64,000 nt of DNA from Artemisia argyi (GCA_030686995.1 CM060702.1:67334440-67398439); one strand, 5' to 3'; positions 11,971 to 25,957 are shown, counted from the first letter of the stretch. A program made the numbers and translations. Notes: generated from the letters alone by a model not told the origin.

Positions 11971-13167
11971 TCAGTTAGTGTTGGTCTCGGTAATAGGTTT
12001 GGTGAAAAGGTGTGGATACTTGGGTTGCATTTGGTCCTCTCGTTCCCAAGTAAACTCAGGACCTCTTCGAGAATTCCAGCGAACCTTAACGATCGGAATT
12101 CTACTCTGCTTCAACTACTTGACCTCTCGGTCCATGATTTCAACTGGTTCCTCCACAAAGTTAAGCTTGTCATCTAGCTGAATCTCTTCTAATGGTATAA
12201 CTGAAGACTCATCTGAAAGGCATTTCTTGAGGTTTGAGACATGAAATGTATTATGTACGTTGCTGAGTTCTGATGGTAGTTCAAGCTTGTAAGCTACTGG
12301 ACCAATCCTTTCCAGTATCTTAAATGGACCAATGTATCTCGGGTTCAACTTTCCACGCTTTCCAAATCGTATCACGCCTTTCCAGGGTGAGACCTTTAAC
12401 ATGACCTTGTCTCCAACCTGGAAATCCAATGGTTTGCGTCTAACATCTGCGTAACTCTTCTGTCTACTTCTAGCTGTTTCAAGCCTATCTCGAATCTGTA
12501 TTATCTTTTCTGATGTTTCCCTAACCATCTCTGGACCTGTGCATTGTACCTCTCCAACTTCTGCCCAACAAACTGGTGAACGACATTTACGACCATACAA
12601 TGCCTCAAATGGTGCTGCTTTAATACTTGAATGGTAACTGTTGTTATAAGAGAACTCGATTAATGGCAAATGGTTAGCCCAACCATTCCCAAAGTCAATC
12701 ACACACACTCGCAGCATGTCCTCCAGTGTCTGAATAGTTCTCTCACTCTGACCATCGGTCTGTGGATGGTAAGCAGTGCTCATGTCTAACTTGGATCCAA
12801 AGGAATCTTGTAATGACTTCCAAAAGAGTGATGTAAAGCGACTATCCCTGTCTGAAATGATAGAAACTGGTGCCTCATGCCTCGAGACTATTTCCTTGAC
12901 ATAAAGTCTGGCAAGCTGTTCCATGGAATAAGTCTCTCTAATAGGGATGAAATGTGCTGATTTAGTAAGACGATCAACAATTACCCAAATAGCATCGTAA
13001 CCTCCTAAAGTCTTGGGTAGTTTAGTAACAAAGTCCATTGTAATACGTTCCCACTTCCATTGTGGAATTTCTGGTTGTTGAAGTAGTCCTGACGGTTTCT
13101 GGTACTCGGCTTTCACTTTAGCACAAGTAAGGCATTTGCTGACATACGTAGCTATTTCTGCTTTCAT
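11971..13167 (-). pseudogene. Gypsy integrase core and chromodomain, copy 2
   Basis: Same organisation as 2850-4046 and the same TAG (12115-12117) at the chromodomain. It keeps Arg in SDRDSRF, where copy 1 has Trp, and has Glu for Gly in SRHEAPVS. The first Asp, the second Asp and the Glu of the DDE triad are visible. The ATG at 13165-13167 is internal to the ancestral polyprotein. Confidence 0.9.
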
Positions 13168-13176
13168 GTTCGGCCA

Positions 13177-13473
13177 CTAATACAGCTTTTTGAGATCCTG
13201 ATACATCTTGTCAGAACCCGGGTGAATAGAGTACTTTGACTTATGTGATTCATGCATAATCAAATCTCGTACTCCACCATAGAGTGGTATCCAACTTCGA
13301 TCCTTGAAACATAACACTCCATCTGCTCTCTTAACGAAACCATTCTTGTTTTCTGGCATTCCATAAAGTTTCTCCTGTGGCCGATTTTCCTCCTTGAGAG
13401 CCTCAATCTGAGCTTCTAAGATTTTTGATGGCAATGGTGAAATAATAGTCATTCCTAATGACCTGACCCTCAA
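13177..13473 (-). pseudogene. Gypsy RNase H-integrase linker, copy 2
   Basis: Identical in extent to 4056-4352 and bounded by the same two stops (TGA 13483-13485, TAG 13177-13179). One residue differs (Lys for Thr in HESHKSKYS). The shared stops show that both copies descend from one already broken sequence. Confidence 0.87.
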
Positions 13474-13482
13474 AGGTTTGAG

Positions 13483-15561
13483 TCATTCCTTTCTGCTAAG
13501 TGCATCTGCTACGACATTTGCTTTTCCTGGGTGATATCGGATTTCACAATCGTAATCACTCAACAATTCTAGCCAACGACGTTGTCTCATGTTGAGTTCC
13601 TTCTGATCAAGTATATGCTGTAAGCTCTTGTGGTCGGTAAAAATTACACATTTAGTACCATAAAGGTAGTGTCTCCAAATCTTGAGTGCAAAAACAACAG
13701 CACCCAACTCCAAGTCGTGTGTAGTGTAATTCTTCTCGTGTGTCTTAAGCTGTCTAGATGCATAAGCTATCACCTTCTCGTTTTGCATTAGCACAGCTCC
13801 AAGCCCTTTATGCGAAGCATCGCAATATACCACAAAGTTCTCAATACCTTCTGGTAGTGACAAAATCGGTGCACTACAAAGCTTCTGCTTCAATAACTGA
13901 AATGCAGATTCTTGTTTCTCTCCCCACTCGTACTTCTGATTCTTTTGTGTCAGCTTAGTCAGCGACTTCGCTATCTTAGAAAACCCTTCGATAAACCTTC
14001 TGTAATATCCTGCAAGTCCTAAGAATTGACGAATTTCTGTAGGAGACTTAGGCGTAGCCCAATCCTTTACTGCCTCAATCTTTGCTGGATCGACTTGTAA
14101 TCCTTGGCTATCAATAACATGGCCAAGAAATTGAACTCTTTGTATCCAAAAGTCACACTTTGAAAATTTGGCATACAATTGCTCCTTCTTGAGTAGTTCC
14201 AATATTGTTCTGAGGTGTGTTTCATGCTCTTCCTTACTCTTGGAATAAATCAGGATATCGTCAATGAACACAATCACATACTTATCAAGATATGGTTTGC
14301 ATACTCTGTTCATGAGATCCATGAATACCGCAGGTGCATTCGTTAATCCAAAAGGCATCACTTGAAACTCATAATGACCATAACGTGTTCTGAATGCTGT
14401 CTTCGGGATATCTTCTTCCCGAACTCTGAGTTGATGGTAACCTGATCTTAAATCAATCTTGGAATAAAAACAGGAACCTTGTAGCTGATCAAACAAGTCA
14501 TCAATCCTAGGTAGTGGATAACGATTCTTCACCGTTAACTTGTTCAGCTCACGATAGTCTATGCACATTCTGAAAGATCCATCCTTCTTCTTCACAAACA
14601 AAACCGGTGCTCCCCAAGGTGAGGAACTCGGTCTAACGAATCCTTTGTCTAAAAGCTCTTGTAACTGGTTAGACAATTCTTGCATCTCAGAAGGTGCAAG
14701 TCTATATGGTGCTCGTGCAATTGGTGCAGCTCCTGGCACCAACTCAATCTGAAACTCAACCTGACGTGTAGGTGGCAGTCCTGGTAATTCTTCCGGAAAA
14801 ACTTCTGGAAATTCCTTAACAATTGGCACATCTTCAAGTCGTTTCTCATCTGACTTTTTTTCCGTTATGTGAGCCAAGAATGCATAACAACCCTTCTTTA
14901 TGTACTTCTCGGTTTTAATGCATGATATGATACTGAGTCTAGTTCCACTTCGCTCCCCGCGAACAACCAAAGTTTCACTTCCATAAGAAAGATGAACAAC
15001 TTTCTCATCACAAATGATCCTTGCACGATGTCGAGACAACCAATCCATACCGATAACGATGTCAAAACTTCCAAGTTCTGCGGGCATAAGGTCTATATTG
15101 AATGGGTGATTTAGGAAATTGATGGTGCAACCACGGATAACGGTGTTTGTGTTAACTAAAGACCCATCGGCTAATTCAACAATGTAGGGAATGTCTAAGG
15201 TAGTTGGTTCTATGTTAAGTAAAGGTGCAAATGTAATAGAAACAAAACTTCTATCCGCTCCTGAATCAAATAAAATGGATGCATAACGATTATTAACGAG
15301 GAATGTACCCGTAACAACATTCGGGTCCTCACGGGCATCTTCTCCTCCCATAACATAAGCCCTTCCTCGAGCTACTCCGCCCTGATTTCCAGCTCTTTGA
15401 CCATTCCTCTTTGGGCAATTGTTATTGTAATGACCCAACTCTCCACAACCATAACATGCTCCTGGTTGGTTCTGATTAATTATTCCTCGTGGAGTTCTGC
15501 AGTCATTAGTCCAATGACCGACTTTTCCACAGTTCTGACAAGCTCTAGGACAATTCCCAGG
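13483..15561 (-). pseudogene. 5'-truncated gypsy gag-pol, copy 2
   Basis: The frame retains the zinc knuckles, protease (FDSGADRSF), RT (FIDDILIYS) and RNase H. It lacks the capsid part of gag and the natural start, because 15561 joins directly to LTR sequence. The second zinc knuckle is intact here ([14 protein letters not shown]), unlike copy 1. The first in-frame Met (15438) lies inside the knuckle region and is not a natural start. The same terminal TGA as copy 1 follows RNase H. Confidence 0.9.
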
Positions 15562-17849
15562 GATTTGAAAACAATAAAAATGTATACGGGGCTATGAAAA
15601 CTCACCTCAACTGATGATACTGATGATAATATGAAGTGAACAACAATGCACGGTTAGCTGCCGCAACCTAATATGAATGATGAACGATCTCATTTAGATC
15701 ACCAAATGATGTTATGAATGTCCATGCTCATGTTCCTATACCACTCTACTCTTTGGAAAAACACTTGTGTTATCAAAAATATATAATCCAAGAATTTGGA
15801 AAAATATTGCTATTAGAAAATAAAATAAGCTAGTTGCAATATATATACTTATATATATATCGTATGTTTCCATGTTAGTGTTGAAATCCTCGGGTTGAAA
15901 TCCTTGAAATAACGCCTTGAAATGATGAAAATATACTTGTAATAACTAATACTTCATTAGTTATAAAATTTGGTACTTGGTATTATTTCTAGCTTCTAAA
16001 GTTACTACGTAGTTTTAGTGTCAATATTACCAAAAGCTGTCAAAATAAATTGAGTTTTGCCGATATTCAAACGTGAATATCTTTGTCATTATTTGTCCGT
16101 TTTACTTGTTCTTTATATCCACCGTTACGTCTTATTATGTAGTAATATATTTTGGAAAGCTCGGCTCCTCCGGGTTACGTCTAAAGTCTCTTTTCGACCA
16201 ACGAAAAACGTCCAACAGCAACTATTTTCCAGAAAAATACTTTTCGTCAACAATCTTGCAAAAATCATAACTTCTTCGTTATTAACTCTTTTTAATCCGT
16301 TCTTTCGCCTACGGATTCATTTTTGAAAGTATTTTCTAAAAATTTTGCCAAAGTTACCTTGGTGTTTACTGATTTTCCAGAAATTAACAAAATGGGACAG
16401 CATGTTTATAAACTTGTTAGAAATCTATTTCAAAGGTTCAAAACTAGTTCCAACCTCAACCAAAACTCTTGCAAACTTCACAAAACTAATCTAATCCTAC
16501 CATACACCTTCTTAGGGTGCCATGGGTTCCTAATAACTAGAAATCAAGTTAATTTAACAAGGGAACACCTAAATCACAATCTAGGGTTTATATGTTTCAA
16601 AAGTCTTCAAAAATAAAGTGGTATAACTAGTATGAGCATGAAATTAAGCATGATTACCATGAGATATAAGTGTTAATTAGAAGAAAACTTGAAAATAAAT
16701 TTGTATACTCACTTTGAAATATGAGGTGATTGAATGATTAGAAACCTTGGATTTCTTGTATATTTCTTGTATGATTCTTGATTAGGCAAGTAAAATGAAC
16801 AACTTTGGTGCTTTAGCTTTTCAAAAACCTTCACTTGATCTATGATTTTGGGTTTGGTCGTGGGGTGTAAGAGAGAAAGAGATGAGATGATTTTCTTTCT
16901 TTCTAAAAAGTGTATGAAATGATTTATGGTTTAAGTTTAGGTATTTGTTTTAGAGGTTTATTAGTATAATACTAGGAAGTTAATGCATTAGGTTAAGGGG
17001 TGTTCATGTGGCCGGTTAGGGTGAGCAAAAGGGGGGGTAGGGGTACTTGTGATTTAATTAGAAATCTTATGTAGTTTAGGTGCTAGTTTGTGTTATTTGT
17101 TAAAATCGGGTACCGGGTTTAATAGAAATAAATGTTCACGAAGTTAACCGGGACAAAATAAGGTCATAATAATGATAAAAATATGTTGAAAATATGTTGG
17201 GTACAATTACTGAGTGATCGGGTGATTATTGTTTAGTTTTCACGAAAACCGTCGTTATATTCATAAGCGTACGTTATAAATAAAATAAATTTCCAAAATA
17301 CTGGGTAACTGAATGTTATAACTTTTATGATGTTAAAATGGATATAAAAATATGTCGGGACCATTGTGGGAATATTTAGATATATTCGTCGTGTATAAAC
17401 CGGGTGTTAACGTTTAATATAAATACTTATACGTAAAAACGTTAAATGTATCAAATATATAAATTTGAAAATCCTGAGAGTGGTATAACATGAAAATGCT
17501 ATTATGATGATATGCAGACTATCTCCAGTCCGTATGCAGTGTCCTTAGCACTAATGAAATGAATTCGCACCTAAACCAATCCGGTTACATGAATTTGAAT
17601 ACCCGTAAACTAAATTTACGATGAAATGAGTAATGCACGTGAATGATGAAATCTTTTTCCGAAATGAATAGTGTCCAGTGAATAGTAAATTTCCCAAATG
17701 GTTCTCAGAATATCAAATTGACCTCGAAAATGATGAATAGTAAAACGATGAATAGTGTTTTGATGAATAGTGATTTATGAATAGTAAAAAGTCGAAGTTT
17801 GGGAAAATGACCTGAAATGGTAAATGACCTGTAATGGTGAGTTGTGACA
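15562..17849 (-). repeat. LTR 3 (truncated 5' LTR of right gypsy unit)
   Basis: Begins at the base equivalent to 9678 of LTR 2 and ends TGTGACA at 17849. It is more diverged than LTR 1 and 2 are from each other. It has an extra short stretch near 15887 (ATCCTCGGGTTGAA) and a 17-bp repeat of GTAAATGACCT-type sequence near 17812-17830, plus several substitutions. The PBS side of the LTR (about 736 bp) is missing. Confidence 0.93.
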
Positions 17850-19129
<1,280 letters not shown>

Positions 19130-19707
19130 TGTTGGGATATAAAATATCAAAGTATTTCTGTATGTCAAAGTACTACTGTATGAAGAATAAAGTCAAAGTA
19201 CTGTTGCATGAAGAATAAAGTCAAAGTACTGCTGAAGGAAAAAGTCAAAGTACTGCTGTTATTAAAGAATGTTTAAAGTACTTCGAAGCAAACAAAGGAC
19301 TGATGTGCAATATTAGATAAGGATTAATGTGTAATATTGAACGAATATTCTAGAATAAGTTAGGGATAATAACTTGTCGTTCAAGGATTATATGTTGTAA
19401 ACCGACTTAAGGTTATCTATATAAAGAGCCTTAAGAGATATTAGTCGATACAAGTTTTAGAGAAGTTCTCATACGTTTTAGAGTCGATCAAAGTTGATAA
19501 ATAGTTAGGGATTGTTAGTGAATCTGTGTAACAAAGCAGGTTCAAAGTTTGGATAATATAAAAGTTCTTCTTAAGCTTTGTATTAGTAGATTCTGCATAC
19601 TTTACAAGGTAAAACAGTGTTTCAATATTAATAGTGTTGAGTTTACTCAATATTGTTAAACCTTTACAAGCTACAAAGTAGTTTGGTCAGAGTATATCGA
19701 TCCAACA
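19130..19707 (+). repeat. Copia 5' LTR
   Basis: 578 bp, TGTTGG to CCAACA. U3 contains five AGTACT words, at 19169, 19197, 19225, 19249 and 19277. The first four sit in CAAAGTACT contexts, and 19169, 19197 and 19225 recur at a 28-bp period. A TATA box is at 19417. It has one more 28-bp unit than the 3' LTR. Confidence 0.95.
19417..19426 (+). promoter_or_regulatory. TATA box of copia LTR promoter
   Basis: CTATATAAAG lies downstream of the AGTACT cluster and about 280 bp before the LTR end, as expected for a U3-R boundary. The copy in the 3' LTR is at about 37042-37051. Confidence 0.75.
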
Positions 19708-19709
19708 AG

Positions 19710-19721
19710 TGGTATCAGAGC
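19710..19721 (+). other. Primer binding site (initiator tRNA-Met)
   Basis: TGGTATCAGAGC begins two bases after the 5' LTR and matches the standard plant copia PBS exactly. Confidence 0.95.
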
Positions 19722-19793
19722 TTGTGTTGGAAACTCTGATTAAGAAGACAAACCTTTAAACCTTTAAACCGATTTCACTACAAACCCTTCAAG

Positions 19794-21290
19794 ATGTCGA
19801 CTGAAGCTGCACCTGCTCCCTCAATCACTGCTGTTAGAATCCCTATTGTTAAGAAGGGAGAATACAATCTATGAGCCATGAAGATGAGGCAGTACATTGC
19901 CATCACAGACCATGCAATGTGGGATGTGATTGTCAATGGTAACATGCAAATTGATGAACCAGTAGAGGTACCTGGACAACCAACACCACCAAAACCTACT
20001 GTACCTGCTGCTACCAAAAGAAATCAAGACAAAGCTCTCAACATACTGCTTTCTGCTATTCCTGATGGTCACTTATTAAAATTTCATGATGCCAAGGATG
20101 CCAAACAATTATGGGCTGCAATAAAGAAGAAGTTTGGAGGTAATGATGCTTCCAAGAAGATGCATAGGAATTTGCTGAAGCAACAATTTGAACTTTCACT
20201 GTTGGTGAAAGAGAAGGTCTTGATTCTGCTTATGAAAGATTTCAACATCTTCTGAGTATGCTAGAACTATATGATGCTGAGGCATCAGTTAAAGATGCTA
20301 ATTTAAAGTTCCTGAGAAGTTTGCCATCAGCATGGCATGTAGTTGCTACTATGATCAGAGGACAACCACGGCTGGATACTATGGACTTTGATGATCTTTA
20401 CAACAATCTGAAGGTGTATGAGCATGAGATGAATGGTACTACAGGTTCAAGCACACATAAGCAACCCTAAAACATTGCTTTTGTCTCTTCTGAAGAAAGA
20501 AGCAGTACTTCTAACAAAGGTATTGCTTATCCTGCTCAAAGTACTGTGACTGAAAACACAGATTCCATGTACAACAATGGTCACCACCAATTCATCACAA
20601 TTACTTACCCCCACCTCAGATGAAGTTCTATGTTCATTCTTTGCTCAACAAGCATCTCTACCTGTCACCTATCAAGAAGATGTATTGCAAATATATGATG
20701 ATGCTTTGGAAGAAATTGATATCAGATGGCAAGTTGCCATGCTCACTGCAAGGATCAAGAAGTATGTGAATAAGACAGGAAAAGGCATCAATTTCAGAGC
20801 CAAATAAGGAATAACATTTGACAAGTCCAAGATTGAGTGTTTCAACTGTCAAAGGACTGGTCACTTTGCAAGAGAGTGCAAATTTGCAAAGTATCAAACA
20901 AACAAGATGATTGAGCCACCCAAGCCTCAAAGAAAAGAGATTCCAATTACTGAACCAAAACCAAAAGCTTTGGTTGCTCAAGAGAATCTGTCAGAGATTG
21001 ATTGGTCCAATGAGTTTGATGATGAACCTGTAACCTATTCAATGGTTGCATTGGAAGACTGGAGCATAGCATTTGATGAAGAGCCTGGATATGCTGCTTT
21101 GGAGTCAAGAGATGGTCTAGGAAGCTTTGATTGGAGCATGGAGTTTGAAGAAGCACCTATTCAGCTTGCTATGGTAGCTGCTTCACCAAGTTCATCCACT
21201 AACTCTGAGGTATGCTCTAAGTGTAATGATATGTATCAAAAGTTACTTAGTGAATATGTAGCTGAAAGAGATAAATTTCAAAAGGCTAGG
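19794..21290 (+). pseudogene. Copia gag, N-terminal part (broken)
   Basis: Gag begins at ATG 19794 (MSTEAAPAPSITAVRIPIVKKGEY). A TGA at 19872-19874 replaces a likely Trp before AMKMRQYI. The UBN2-type gag region follows (AIKKKFGG, LLKQQFEL). A one-base loss near 20190 shifts the frame, which continues from about 20258 (LELYDAEASVKDANLKFLRSLPSAWH). TAA at 20468-20470 and 20805-20807 stand where Gln is likely. A CCHC zinc knuckle (CFNCQRTGHFAREC) lies near 20838-20880. The frame is open to 21290, where a 5.7-kb element is inserted, and resumes in frame at 27032. It cannot produce functional Gag as it stands. Confidence 0.9.
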
Positions 21291-21936
21291 TGATTCCTCC
21301 CAAACCAACCAGGTTTTATCACACAAGTTAACCACTTGTGAATGGTCAACCGTAATAAAGGCCCTGAACAGCCCGGGAGGAAAAGCAATTTAAACCATGG
21401 GAGTATAGAATGTTCCTAGGTCGTTATGTCCCAACGAGGTGTGAAATCTGTAATACAACGAATTTGTGATCTGGTGAAGTTATATATAAAATCAGGAATC
21501 TGACTGACTAACACTAGGAATGTGAATAGTAAATAGCTCTTGTCACAGCTATTTCAGTAAAAACGTACAATCAGAAACCCTAAAATGTAAAAGGATTTAC
21601 AAACGTAAGTTTAGTTTAAAATAAACGTAAATGTATAAAACAAATCAACAAATATAACTATAGTAGGAATTTGCATGCCTTAGGGGCTTAAATGCAAATT
21701 AAGTAAACTTAAAATATTTATTTATTAATTACAAATTTATTTAACAAAACCTAAAAATATGAAAAGTAATAAAATTGTACGTTTAAATTAAATTAAACGT
21801 CTACGTACCAAAATAAAACTGAAAACTGATCAATACAAACCCCACAAATGTGAAATTTATATTTTTGTAATCCTAATAATAAAAGAAAATTAATTATGAA
21901 TTAAAATTATTTTTATAAGTACTTATGTAATTACTA

Positions 21937-22191
21937 CTCCCTCCGTCCCATAAAAACTGTCCAGTTTGACTTTTCAGAGTCAAACTGGTTCAACTTCGAC
22001 CTTAAATATTTTTTATGTGTTATATCATACTTGATGAAAAATTATACCAATGAAAAACACGCTTAAAACTCAATCCATTCATTTATTTTTCATAAAGTAT
22101 TATATAATACTCACAAAAATATATAAGGTCAAAGTTGAACCAGTTTGACTCTGAAAAGTCAAACTGGACAGTTTTTATGGGACGGAGGTAG
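21937..22191. mobile_element. Stowaway-like MITE
   Basis: 255 bp with inverted termini of about 70 bp. It starts CTCCCTCCGTCCC and ends GGGACGGAGGTAG, flanked by TA on both sides (21935-21936, 22192-22193). This terminal sequence is typical of plant Stowaway (Tc1/mariner-type) MITEs. It is nested in the 5.7-kb insertion. Confidence 0.93.
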
Positions 22192-22829
22192 TATTAATTA
22201 AAAACTATTTATTTATTAATTAACTAATTAAACTGATTTAAAATATTACACATACTAAAAAGACTTAGATAATTAAGAAGATTTTTAATAAATCTTTTTA
22301 ACCATCACAGGAATCCTAAAAAGTTAGTTTTATGTATTTTTAAACTATTTTACTAATTATTATTCTAATTATTAATTAATATCTAATTAAACTATTTAAT
22401 TATAAAAAATAGAAAATGAACAATAAAAATTCTAGAAAAATTCCTAAAATTATATTATACTATATATAAGTTAGGAAAAATATAAAAACTAGGTACTTCT
22501 TTATAAAAACTAATTATGCTATTTAAAACTTAATTGTTAATTAAAAACTGAATATACTAATTTTAAATCTAAAAATCAGAAAACTAAAAGTGAAAATTGC
22601 AAAAGTAATTTTTACATGTGCTTAATAACTTAATAAAGTTATAAAAATTATAAAAAATTATCTAGGATAAAATTTAAATACTAGAACTAATTTATTTTTG
22701 GCTTTTTCATTTAAACTAATTAAATTAAAATTAAATCTAAAAACTATCTAATGAACAGTAAAAAATGTAAAAAAAATTACTTAAAGTATATTTACTTATA
22801 AGGAATGTAGGAAAAATAAGTAGGGGTGA

Positions 22830-24670
22830 TCAGCTTATTTCAATAAGCTGGAATAAGCTACACAGTCCAAATAAGCTATTTATACCCAAAACCATGTTAA
22901 GTATATTGTTTATGCATGAGTAAACGGAACTGGTGCCCCAGAGCATATGGAAGGGGTGTGTGTACTAATCATGCTTACTATCCTAGAGGTCCCAGGTTCG
23001 AATCCACACACACCCATTTTTTTCATTTTATTTTATTTTTGATTTTTTCTTTTTGCAAAACTATTAAACAAGCTAAAATAAGAAACTTTAACAAAGCTAA
23101 CTTTTTCAAAACTTGGAAATAAGCTGTGTGAGAGCTTATTTCCTTAACAGATGGCTTTTAAGCCATAAAGCTTCTAAATAGAAGCTATCACTTAGTGTTA
23201 AAGCTTGGTTTTTGGGCTTTTCTTTTTATAGAACTATATATATACAGTACTTTATATAAGTTTAGCAAAAATGAAAGTTTACAACTAAGAAATAAGCAAA
23301 TTATGGGCTTATGACTTATTCAGTTAAGCCTTTGGGGCTCACGGTGAAGTCATAAGCTCCTGATAAGCTTGAAACAGACTCAAAAGTGAAAACAAAAGGT
23401 ATGTGCAAGTATTATGGGTATATATAAATAATATTAAGCACTTGTATAGTGCTTATTAGTGCAAGCTTATGGTTTAGACAGATGAGCTTTTACAGCTCAT
23501 CTTGGATTGAATGAAAGCTCAAATGAGCTTGGTATAAGCTTCACACATGGAATAAAAGTTAAAATAGTATTTATACAAGTATTATGAACAAATATACATA
23601 AGCTTGTGCACAGGGATTCACTAATAAGCTTGTAATAAGCAAATAAGCAATTCCCAATACACTAAGATCCAAACACCCCTGCAACCTTTTGCAATGGCCA
23701 TTTAAGCTTATTAAATAAGCTTCAAAGGCCAAAGTAGAAATTAGAGTAGCAAGCAGTGTTGGTAAGGTTTCCAAAAAGCAAAAGCTTAAGCTGTAGGGTC
23801 CACAGATGAGCTTGTGAGGAGCCATTGAAAAACCTTCCATTTTACTAAGTATGATGGTTGCCCAGTACACATAACAAAATGGGATAAACAAAAAGCCACT
23901 TGCAGCCTTATTAAATAAGCTGCAAGGTTGGATTTAAGAGTTGGAACTTAAAGACTAGTGGATAAGCTTCTAAAAGAATCAAATATCACAAGTTAAGTCT
24001 AACAGATAAGCTTTTTGTGAGCTTATGAAATAGGCTAGATTGGTTAAGCATACTGAGGACTCAGTATACCTTTCTGATTGTGATAAGTTAAAGCTACTTG
24101 CAGCCCTAGTAAATAAGCTACAAGGTGAATTTTAAGCACGGAATCAAATAGATGGGTAGTGAAGCTTTACAAAAAGCTATACCACATAAGCTATAGATCA
24201 CTAATGAGCTTTAGATGAGCTTGTGGAAATGGTGCAAGTTCAATGATTTCTCATTGAACTGTTGTGAGTGGGCAAACAACAAGCTAACATTTAACTTATC
24301 AAATAAGCTCACAATAGCTCAACTAGCACTGAGACTATAAGCTGACTTGCTTGGCTTTGTGAAAAGCCAATCTCACACTCTTAAGCTCAGTGAGGAGCTT
24401 GTTATGGGCTTATGAAAAAGTACTCACCTTCACTGCTTGCTTCAGTGAAGGGAGTAAGGTGAAACAAAAAGTTAGGGTTGATTAAGCTATCTAAATAAGC
24501 TACAATCTAACAAATAAGCATATACATAACAAATAAGCCACAAAGGCTACACAAATAAGCCAAGTGCACAGAGTATGGTCAAGTCATGAGACTTATGCAA
24601 GCTCATGAACTTGACAGATGACTTGTGACACAGGGCAAAAACAAGCATAAATAAGCACTACTTTAAGCTA
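22830..24670. repeat. Region dense in AATAAGCTT / AAGCTTATT words
   Basis: Dozens of AAGCTTA, ATAAGCT and AGCTTAT words occur at irregular 20-60 bp spacing over about 1.8 kb, with fewer beyond. There is no fixed period or reading frame. The relative element at about 44330-44900 shows the same words in opposite orientation, so it is a family feature. Confidence 0.7.
22910..23080 (+). mobile_element. Possible tRNA-derived SINE
   Basis: A perfect pol III B-box (GGTTCGAATCC, 22995-23005) lies about 50 bp after an A-box-like stretch (22931-22950, GGTGCCCCAGAGCATATGG). A T-rich tail (23017-23053) follows. This is the head-and-tail layout of plant SINEs. I see no clear target duplication, and a cloverleaf does not fold by eye, so it is not a tRNA gene. 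Confidence 0.4.
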
Positions 24671-25950
24671 TTAAACAGCTAAACTAAAAATTGACAAAAA
24701 TAATATAAAAAAAATAAGTAGCAAAACTAAAACATCCTACTAGCACAAGTCCTAAAACTTAATAATAAGATCACAACAAAATTATCCATTTAATTTAAAA
24801 ACAGAAAAACAAGAAATTTGACTTTTTAAGTTTATGAACAAAGTTGACTTTGGTGAACTTTGATCTGAATCTAATGATTAACTGGGTTATAATAAGCTAC
24901 AAGAACATGAAACTAACAAATATAAACAACTTTTAAACACATATGCAAGGTTTTAGGTTCTAACAACATCACAGTGCTCATGCTAGATTATCAAAGTGTC
25001 AAATTGACTTTCTGCAAGCTACACTACTTAATTTAAATTATCACTGAGTCATATTGGTCACATAGGGCATACATCAACAAGAACAATACCCTACACATTC
25101 CTTAACACAGATCAATCATTAGATCCAAACAACCCTTAAATGAAAATTAATTGAGCTTATCAATCCATAAGACTGTGTAAACCTAATCTATCACATCCAT
25201 AGTTCTTAATTTGTCAAATTAGACCTTATTCAGCATAAATAAGTAGTCACAAAGGTTTATACCTAGGATTATCAAAACTAGTGAACATTGACAGTCAAAA
25301 TGGATTTTTCAAGCACAATCAAATTCAAAACATATATAACTAATATTAAGCTATAAAATCATTAACTAACAATAAATAAACATAAAAAAACAGAAAGATC
25401 AAAGCAGATAAATAACTTAAGCAACAATATGCAAAAATTGTAAAAATGGCTTACAAGTGTATTAAGCTGAGAACCAAAGAACCAATGACCATTGTCACAT
25501 CCTATATCCTCCCATGAGGCTTCTAAACCAAAGTCATCCAAATTACACCCTGCTCCAAGCAGGATTCACCATGAACACATATTTTTTTATTTTCTTTTCT
25601 ATTTTCTTGATTATTTTTGTGATTTTTGAATTTTAAAGACTAAGTTGAGTTAACAGTTTCTAAAAGCTCACAAAGCTTTGTCAGGAGCTTATGTGACTTA
25701 GTGAGTCCATTAAACAACACTAATCAACAATAAATTAAAAGACATGAATTTTAAATGACAATTAAGCTAAAAACTTGAAACTGAAAGATAACTTGACATT
25801 AAAACTGAGACTGAGTTCCATTACACTATTTTGAGGATCATTACACTAATTAAAACTGTAAATGACATTAATTTAAAGGAAACAATAACTTAATTAATCT
25901 ACGTGACAATGGCTATCCCAAAGTATTAATTCCTTGCTCCATCTTCTTCT

Positions 25951-25957
25951 TTTTATA
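25951..25957 (-). promoter_or_regulatory. Putative TATA box of the giant LTR
   Basis: Minus strand GTGTATAAAAAG lies 1069 bp from the element's start at 27026. The relative element has TATAAATAG 1077 bp from its start (43266). The matching distance supports this as the LTR promoter. Confidence 0.5.

Larger units (their letters stand above)
1..17849 (-). mobile_element. Ty3/gypsy chromovirus tandem array (LTR-INT-LTR-INT-LTR)
   Basis: Three copies of one LTR alternate with two copies of one internal region, all reading on the minus strand. Positions 1-9121 and 9122 onward match base for base with only scattered substitutions (offset 9121). The full LTR is 2995 bp (8942-11936) and the first internal region is 6126 bp (2816-8941). 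The second internal region lacks its gag 5' part, PBS and the adjoining LTR end. Domain order (gag, PR, RT, RNase H, integrase, chromodomain) is that of a chromovirus. Long LTRs and an Asn-rich gag suggest the Tekay/Del group, but that placement is inference. The left end lies outside the window, so no target duplication can be checked; the right flank begins caaat. Confidence 0.93.

Noticed and set aside
22931..23005. tRNA gene
   Set aside because: A B-box is present, but acceptor, D and anticodon stems do not pair by eye; a SINE is the better reading.
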